A DNA stretch of 17,322 bases from an uncultured Clostridia bacterium (GTDB taxonomy: Bacteria > Bacillota > Clostridia > TANB77 > CAG-508). A model generated the notes under the pieces. It had not been told where the DNA came from and ran no database searches. It saw only the letters and a list, made by a program, of their open reading frames with translations. The DNA is taken from positions 1-17,322 of the forward strand of contig CAKPFO010000036.1 of assembly GCA_934153805.1 (NCBI GenBank), given 5' to 3'. Below are positions 14,220 through 17,322 of this stretch, one piece after another. Each line of letters opens with the position of its first letter. Position 1 is the stretch's first letter. A program made the position numbers and the translations under genes.

Positions 14220-14251
14220 ATAAATAGTTAGTTAGAGAGGATGTGCGTAAA

Positions 14252-15913
14252 ATGGAAGATATTGAAATTGCAAGAAATACTAAATTAGAAGGAATTGAAA
14301 CAGTGGCAAAGAAAGCTGGAATAAACAAAGAATATGTAGAAAACTATGGAAAATATAAAGCAAAAATCTCATTAGATATAATGAAGAAAATAGAAGAGAA
14401 TAAAGATGGAAAATTAATTTTAATAACATCAATAAATCCTACACCATTAGGAGAGGGAAAAACAACAATAGCAATAGGATTAGCAGATGGGTTAAGAAAA
14501 ATAGGTAAAAAGTCTATGCTAGCATTAAGAGAACCATCATTAGGACCAGTATTTGGCGTTAAAGGTGGAGCAACAGGAGGGGGACACTCTCAAGTTGCAC
14601 CGATGGAAGATATCAATTTGCATTTTACAGGAGACATACATGCAGTAACCACAGCAAATAATTTGCTATCAGCAATGATAGATAACCATATATACCATGG
14701 CAATGAGCTTGAAATAGAAAAAGTTACATGGAAAAGATGTGTAGACTTAAACGATAGACAATTAAGAGTGGTAGATACAGGATTATCAAGTGAAAAAAAT
14801 ATAACCTCAAGAGAAGATGGCTTTGATATAACAGTTGCATCAGAAATAATGGCAATACTATGTTTAGCAACAGATATAAATGATTTAAAAAGAAGATTAG
14901 GAAATATCATAATAGGTTACAATAAAGAAGAAAAACCAATTACAGCACACGATTTAAAAGCAGAAGGATCGATGGCAGTATTACTAAAAGAAGCACTTAA
15001 TCCAAATTTAGTTCAAACATTAGAGCATACACCGGCTATCATTCATGGCGGACCATTTGCAAATATAGCACATGGATGCAATAGTGTAGTTGCAACAAAA
15101 ATGGCATTAAAATTATCGAACTATGTTGTTACAGAAGCAGGATTTGGAGCAGACTTAGGAGCAGAAAAATTTTTAGATATAAAAACAAGAAAATTAGAAA
15201 AAATTCCAGATGCAGTAGTAATAGTAGCAACAATAAAAGCACTAAAATATCATGCGGGAGTAGAAAAAGAAAAAATTGCAGAAGAAAATGTGGAAGCTTT
15301 AATAAGTGGAAGCAAAAATTTAATAAAGCATATAGAAAATATAAAAGAAAAATTTGGACTAAATGCAATAGTTGCAATAAATAAATATTCACAAGACACA
15401 CAAAGAGAAATTGAAGTATTAAGAGAAATATTAGAAAAGAAAAATGTAGAATTAAGTTTAGTAGAAAGCTGGGAGAAAGGTGGAGAAGGTGCAACAGATT
15501 TAGCAAAAAAAATAGTAAAACTTTGTAATAAAAAAGAACAATTCCAATACATATATAATGTAGAGGATTCTATAAAAGAAAAAATAGAAGAAGTAGCAAC
15601 AAGCATATATGGAGCAGAAAAAGTAGAATACACGCAAGAAGCAGAAGAACAAATCAAAAAAATAGAACAATTAAAAAAAGACAAATTACCAATATGTATA
15701 GCAAAAACACAATATTCGTTATCAGATGATGCTAAAGATTTGGAATGTAATTTACCATTTACAATTCATGTAAAAGAGGTAAAATTAAAAGCAGGAGCAG
15801 AATTCATAGTAATTTTAACTGGAAAAACAATTACAATGCCAGGACTTCCAAAGCATCCTGCCGCAGAGCAAATAGACTTAGACGAACAAGGCAAAATAAT
15901 AGGAATTTTCTAA
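14252..15913 (+). CDS. fhs: Formate-tetrahydrofolate ligase
   Basis: Fhs joins formate to tetrahydrofolate using ATP, giving 10-formyl-THF for purine and fMet-tRNA synthesis; in acetogens it is also a step of the Wood-Ljungdahl methyl branch. The 553-residue product is full length for the family. The nucleotide loop is TPLGEGKTT (about residues 67-75). REPSLGPVFGVKGGATGGGH and HFTGDIHAVTTANNL follow, then AGFGADLGAEKF and a PGLPKHPAAEQIDLD end, all family signatures. I choose ATG 14252 (MEDIEIAR, the usual start) with AGAGG at 14236-14240, 11 nt upstream. GTG 14243 is only 2 nt from that site. The gene is a single unit with its own promoter. Its stop codon is overlapped by the left arm of the following transposable element. 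No acetogenesis partner genes are in view, so only the general folate role is supported. Confidence 0.96.
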   Translation: MEDIEIARNTKLEGIETVAKKAGINKEYVENYGKYKAKISLDIMKKIEENKDGKLILITSINPTPLGEGKTTIAIGLADGLRKIGKKSMLALREPSLGPVFGVKGGATGGGHSQVAPMEDINLHFTGDIHAVTTANNLLSAMIDNHIYHGNELEIEKVTWKRCVDLNDRQLRVVDTGLSSEKNITSREDGFDITVASEIMAILCLATDINDLKRRLGNIIIGYNKEEKPITAHDLKAEGSMAVLLKEALNPNLVQTLEHTPAIIHGGPFANIAHGCNSVVATKMALKLSNYVVTEAGFGADLGAEKFLDIKTRKLEKIPDAVVIVATIKALKYHAGVEKEKIAEENVEALISGSKNLIKHIENIKEKFGLNAIVAINKYSQDTQREIEVLREILEKKNVELSLVESWEKGGEGATDLAKKIVKLCNKKEQFQYIYNVEDSIKEKIEEVATSIYGAEKVEYTQEAEEQIKKIEQLKKDKLPICIAKTQYSLSDDAKDLECNLPFTIHVKEVKLKAGAEFIVILTGKTITMPGLPKHPAAEQIDLDEQGKIIGIF

Positions 15914-15952
15914 AGGACATTTGGGGACGGGTCACTTTTGTCCTTTACATAA
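15912..15952 (+). repeat. Left 41-bp inverted arm (REP-like hairpin)
   Basis: This arm is the exact reverse complement of 16799-16839. AAAGGACA (15912-15919) can pair with TGTCCTTT (15939-15946), leaving a G-rich loop (GGGGACGGG). It begins in the fhs stop codon. Confidence 0.9.
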
Positions 15953-16030
15953 ATCAATGAGGAATATACAAAATTAATAGGTGTTAATAATTTTAGGGGC
16001 TTATAAAATCATTTTAAGGAGTTGAAACAA

Positions 16031-16795
16031 ATGGGTAGAAAAGCAAGAAAGAATTATGATACCTCTTTTTTTCATGTTATAGTACAAGGAATAAAAAAAG
16101 AGTACATATTCAAAAAGAATCACTATATAGAAGAATATATCAAATTGATGAACAAATATGAAAGTGAATTTGACTTATTAATTTTATCATATTGTATAAT
16201 GAATAATCACGCACATTTACTTATATACACTAAAAAAATAGAAGATATGTCAAAATTTATGCATAAAGTAAACTTAATATATGCAAAATATTATAACTAC
16301 AAAGAAAATGAAAGAGTAGGTTATGTTTTTAGAGATAGATTTAAAAGCCAACCACTATATGACATTACATATCTAATAAAGTGTATAAATTACATTCATC
16401 TAAATCCAGTAAAGGCATTAATTGTATCTGAATGTGAGAATTATAAATATTCGTCATATAATTATTATTTGAAAAATATAAATAATAGTGTTGATAATAA
16501 AATAAATTTTATAAAAGAGATTTTAGGACAAAACTATATGGAAGTGTTAAATAATAATTTAAAAAATACAAATATATTTTATGATGAAGATATAGATACA
16601 AATAATTTAATGGATAATAAGATTTTATATTTTTTAGAAAGAGAAAATATAAAAATAAACAATATATACGAAGATGAAGGAATACTTAAAAAGATAATTA
16701 AATATTTATATTTTGAAAAGAGTGGAATTAATAGAAAAAATATATTACAGAAATTTGGAATATATAAAGATTTATTTTACAAATTAATAGGATAA
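16031..16795 (+). CDS. REP-associated tyrosine transposase (Y1_Tnp family)
   Basis: The 254-residue product is a Y1 single-strand transposase (the RAYT/TnpA-REP group of HUH enzymes), which nicks single-stranded hairpins with a tyrosine. Signatures: MGRKARKNYD at the start (compare the MPRKARK type), FHVIVQGIKKEYIF, the metal-binding HUH element in IMNNHAHLLIYTK (His-Ala-His, about residues 62-64), FRDRFKSQPL, and the helix YLIKCINYIHLNPVKA that carries the likely catalytic tyrosine. A C-terminal extension (about 175-254) ends in SGINRKNILQKFGIYKDLF, possibly a helix-turn-helix. I use ATG 16031, because AAGGAG (16016-16021) is 9 nt upstream; TTG 16022 touches it. The frame is intact and the flanking arms are identical, so the copy may be recent or active. 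Very AT-rich, like its host. Confidence 0.93.
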   Translation: MGRKARKNYDTSFFHVIVQGIKKEYIFKKNHYIEEYIKLMNKYESEFDLLILSYCIMNNHAHLLIYTKKIEDMSKFMHKVNLIYAKYYNYKENERVGYVFRDRFKSQPLYDITYLIKCINYIHLNPVKALIVSECENYKYSSYNYYLKNINNSVDNKINFIKEILGQNYMEVLNNNLKNTNIFYDEDIDTNNLMDNKILYFLERENIKINNIYEDEGILKKIIKYLYFEKSGINRKNILQKFGIYKDLFYKLIG

Positions 16796-16798
16796 AAA

Positions 16799-16839
16799 TT
16801 ATGTAAAGGACAAAAGTGACCCGTCCCCAAATGTCCTTT
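16799..16839 (-). repeat. Right 41-bp inverted arm (REP-like hairpin)
   Basis: Perfect reverse complement of 15912-15952, starting 4 nt after the transposase stop. The identity over all 41 bases implies recent movement or continued exchange between the two arms. Confidence 0.9.
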
Positions 16840-16871
16840 GTGAAAACTATGTGAATTTTAGGAGAATAGTA

Positions 16872-16900
16872 TTGACATTTAAATAAAAAGGGTATAGATT
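16872..16900 (+). promoter_or_regulatory. Sigma-A promoter for groES
   Basis: A consensus -35 TTGACA (16872-16877) precedes two possible -10 hexamers: TATAGA (16893-16898, 15-bp spacer) or TAGATT (16895-16900, 17-bp spacer). The predicted start point falls inside the CIRCE-like inverted repeat that follows, the usual place for HrcA repression. Confidence 0.68.
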
Positions 16901-16929
16901 ATTAGCAGTCGAAAACAAAGACTGCTAAT
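16901..16929. promoter_or_regulatory. CIRCE-like HrcA operator with a symmetric base change
   Basis: TTAGCAGTC (16902-16910), a 9-nt spacer (GAAAACAAA) and GACTGCTAA (16920-16928). The canonical CIRCE is TTAGCACTC-N9-GAGTGCTAA. Here position 7 of the left arm is G instead of C and the matching base of the right arm is C instead of G, so the symmetry is kept. One more A-T pair extends each arm. The site overlaps the groES start of transcription and implies control by HrcA. Confidence 0.85.
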
Positions 16930-16980
16930 TTAATATATAACAATATTAAATAATAAAATAAGTTAGGGAGGTAATGTAAA

Positions 16981-17253
16981 ATGTTAAAACCATTAGCAGA
17001 CAGAGTAGTTATTAAAATGTTAGAAAATGAGGAAACAACAAAGAGTGGTATAATATTAGCTAGTTCAACACATGAAAAGCCACAATTTGCTAAAGTGTTA
17101 GAGGTTGGACCAGGCACAGAAAAAATAAAGATGGAAGTAAAAACTGGAGATAAAATAGTAGTAAGCAAATATGCAGGGACAGAAATAAAATATCAAGGAG
17201 AAGATTTAGTTATAGTAAATCAAAGTGATATTTTAGCTATAGTCGAAGAATAA
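16981..17253 (+). CDS. groES: Co-chaperonin GroES
   Basis: GroES is the heptameric lid that closes the GroEL folding chamber. The 90-residue product is a few residues shorter than most. It shows KPLADRVVIKMLENEETTKSG (N-terminal strand), the mobile loop with the hydrophobic IIL tripeptide that binds GroEL (about residues 24-27), EKPQFAKVLEVGPG, VKTGDKIVVSKYAGTEIKY and the closing VNQSDILAIVEE. AGGGAGGT (16965-16972) is 8 nt before the ATG. It follows its own promoter and CIRCE-like operator, so it should be heat-inducible through HrcA. groEL is expected next but does not start inside the window. Confidence 0.96.
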   Translation: MLKPLADRVVIKMLENEETTKSGIILASSTHEKPQFAKVLEVGPGTEKIKMEVKTGDKIVVSKYAGTEIKYQGEDLVIVNQSDILAIVEE

Positions 17254-17322
17254 AATTGAAAAATGAATGTTAATTTAGAAAAGTGAAAGAAATTATATTT
17301 AGAAGGAGTGTCCCTTTTAGCA
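17254..17322 (+). other. Leader downstream of groES, probable groEL upstream region
   Basis: AGAAGGAG (17301-17308) is a good Shine-Dalgarno, but no start codon with a GroEL-like N-terminus follows before the window ends. The final six bases read TTAGCA, which is also how a CIRCE arm begins, but a six-base match is weak. I see no terminator here, which fits groES-groEL co-transcription. Confidence 0.45.

Larger units (their letters stand above)
15912..16839 (+). mobile_element. REP-associated (Y1 HUH) transposable unit
   Basis: A 928-bp unit is defined by perfect 41-bp inverted arms (15912-15952 and 16799-16839) around a single transposase gene. Each arm is itself a palindrome-like hairpin, starting AAAGGACA and returning TGTCCTTT. 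No target duplication is visible, which is expected for HUH/Y1 enzymes. The left end begins within the fhs stop codon TAA (15911-15913), so fhs stays intact. The arms contain the GGGGACGGGTCACTTTTGTC-type core shared by many repeats associated with such transposases. The left hairpin may also act as the fhs 3' end, since no other terminator is seen there. Confidence 0.85.

Noticed and set aside
14174..14251. Folate or purine riboswitch before fhs
   Set aside because: The leader after the promoter is only about 25-30 nt, too short for an aptamer.
15129..15506. Long minus-strand Leu-rich open frame inside fhs, and similar antisense frames over yicC, fmt, xseA and others
   Set aside because: These are mirror products of AT-rich Lys/Glu/Ile codons in real genes. 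They lack ribosome binding sites and resemble no family.
16022..16030. TTG start for the transposase at 16022
   Set aside because: It touches the AAGGAG; ATG 16031 is correctly spaced and gives the family-like MGRKARK start.
17254..17322. Start of groEL inside the window
   Set aside because: There is a good ribosome binding site but no start codon leading into a GroEL-like sequence. The GTG at 17308 is too close to the site and its frame is not GroEL.
1..17322. tRNA or rRNA genes
   Set aside because: No cloverleaf with a TTCRANY arm or rRNA-like stretch was noticed; all larger gaps are explained by promoters, hairpins or the palindromic element.

Overview
The window is 17.3 kb of very AT-rich DNA (roughly a quarter G+C in hand-counted stretches) with a housekeeping gene content and order typical of Clostridia-like Bacillota. 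Signs of this are remA/DUF370 next to yicC and rpoZ, the Asp23-AmaP-DUF2273 envelope-stress trio, nusB-xseA-xseB, a formate-tetrahydrofolate ligase, strong AGGAGG ribosome binding sites, and a groES preceded by a CIRCE-like HrcA operator. All but one gene are on the + strand. Every stop I could check is TAA or TAG. A strict-anaerobe gut or sediment Clostridia relative is the most likely source; I cannot name a species.

Layout. (1) 1-3360: a promoter, rsmE (16S rRNA m3U methyltransferase), a Lys/Glu-rich four-helix membrane protein, yicC, remA and rpoZ, closed by a terminator. (2) 3471-4783: an archaeal-type cytidylate-kinase-like gene, then a small islet of two divergent, unrecognised small genes. 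The islet has higher G+C than its surroundings. It is driven by two back-to-back near-perfect sigma-A promoters and bounded on both sides by strong hairpin terminators. In the usual Firmicutes order (yicC-remA-gmk-rpoZ-coaBC-priA-def-fmt) this is where gmk and coaBC belong; both are missing here. (3) 4864-8842: priA, def and fmt. priA reads as a complete 748-residue helicase except for two single-base insertions. Both are a C placed between A and GGA, and both create the in-frame codon CGG, which the conserved genes of this window otherwise avoid. Between priA and def lies a 166-bp near-palindromic, MITE-like element. (4) 8861-13235: a promoter, Asp23, AmaP, a DUF2273 protein, nusB, xseA, a membrane-anchored PepSY-like protein, xseB and a YuiD/DUF212 phosphatase-like membrane protein, ending in a terminator. 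(5) 13278-14172: a self-contained unit for an unrecognised two-helix membrane protein. (6) 14191-15913: fhs. (7) 15912-16839: a REP-type (Y1/HUH) transposase framed by perfect 41-bp inverted arms, starting inside the fhs stop codon. (8) 16872-17322: promoter, variant CIRCE and groES; groEL presumably follows beyond the window.

Functionally the window is mostly translation and RNA maintenance (rsmE, yicC, rpoZ, nusB, def, fmt), replication and repair (priA, xseA, xseB), one-carbon supply (fhs makes the 10-formyl-THF that Fmt uses) and envelope or protein stress (asp23/amaP, groES). I did not find a convincing new defence or mobile system. The items most worth checking are the paired CGG frameshifts in priA, the divergent small-gene islet, the palindromic element and the variant CIRCE operator.
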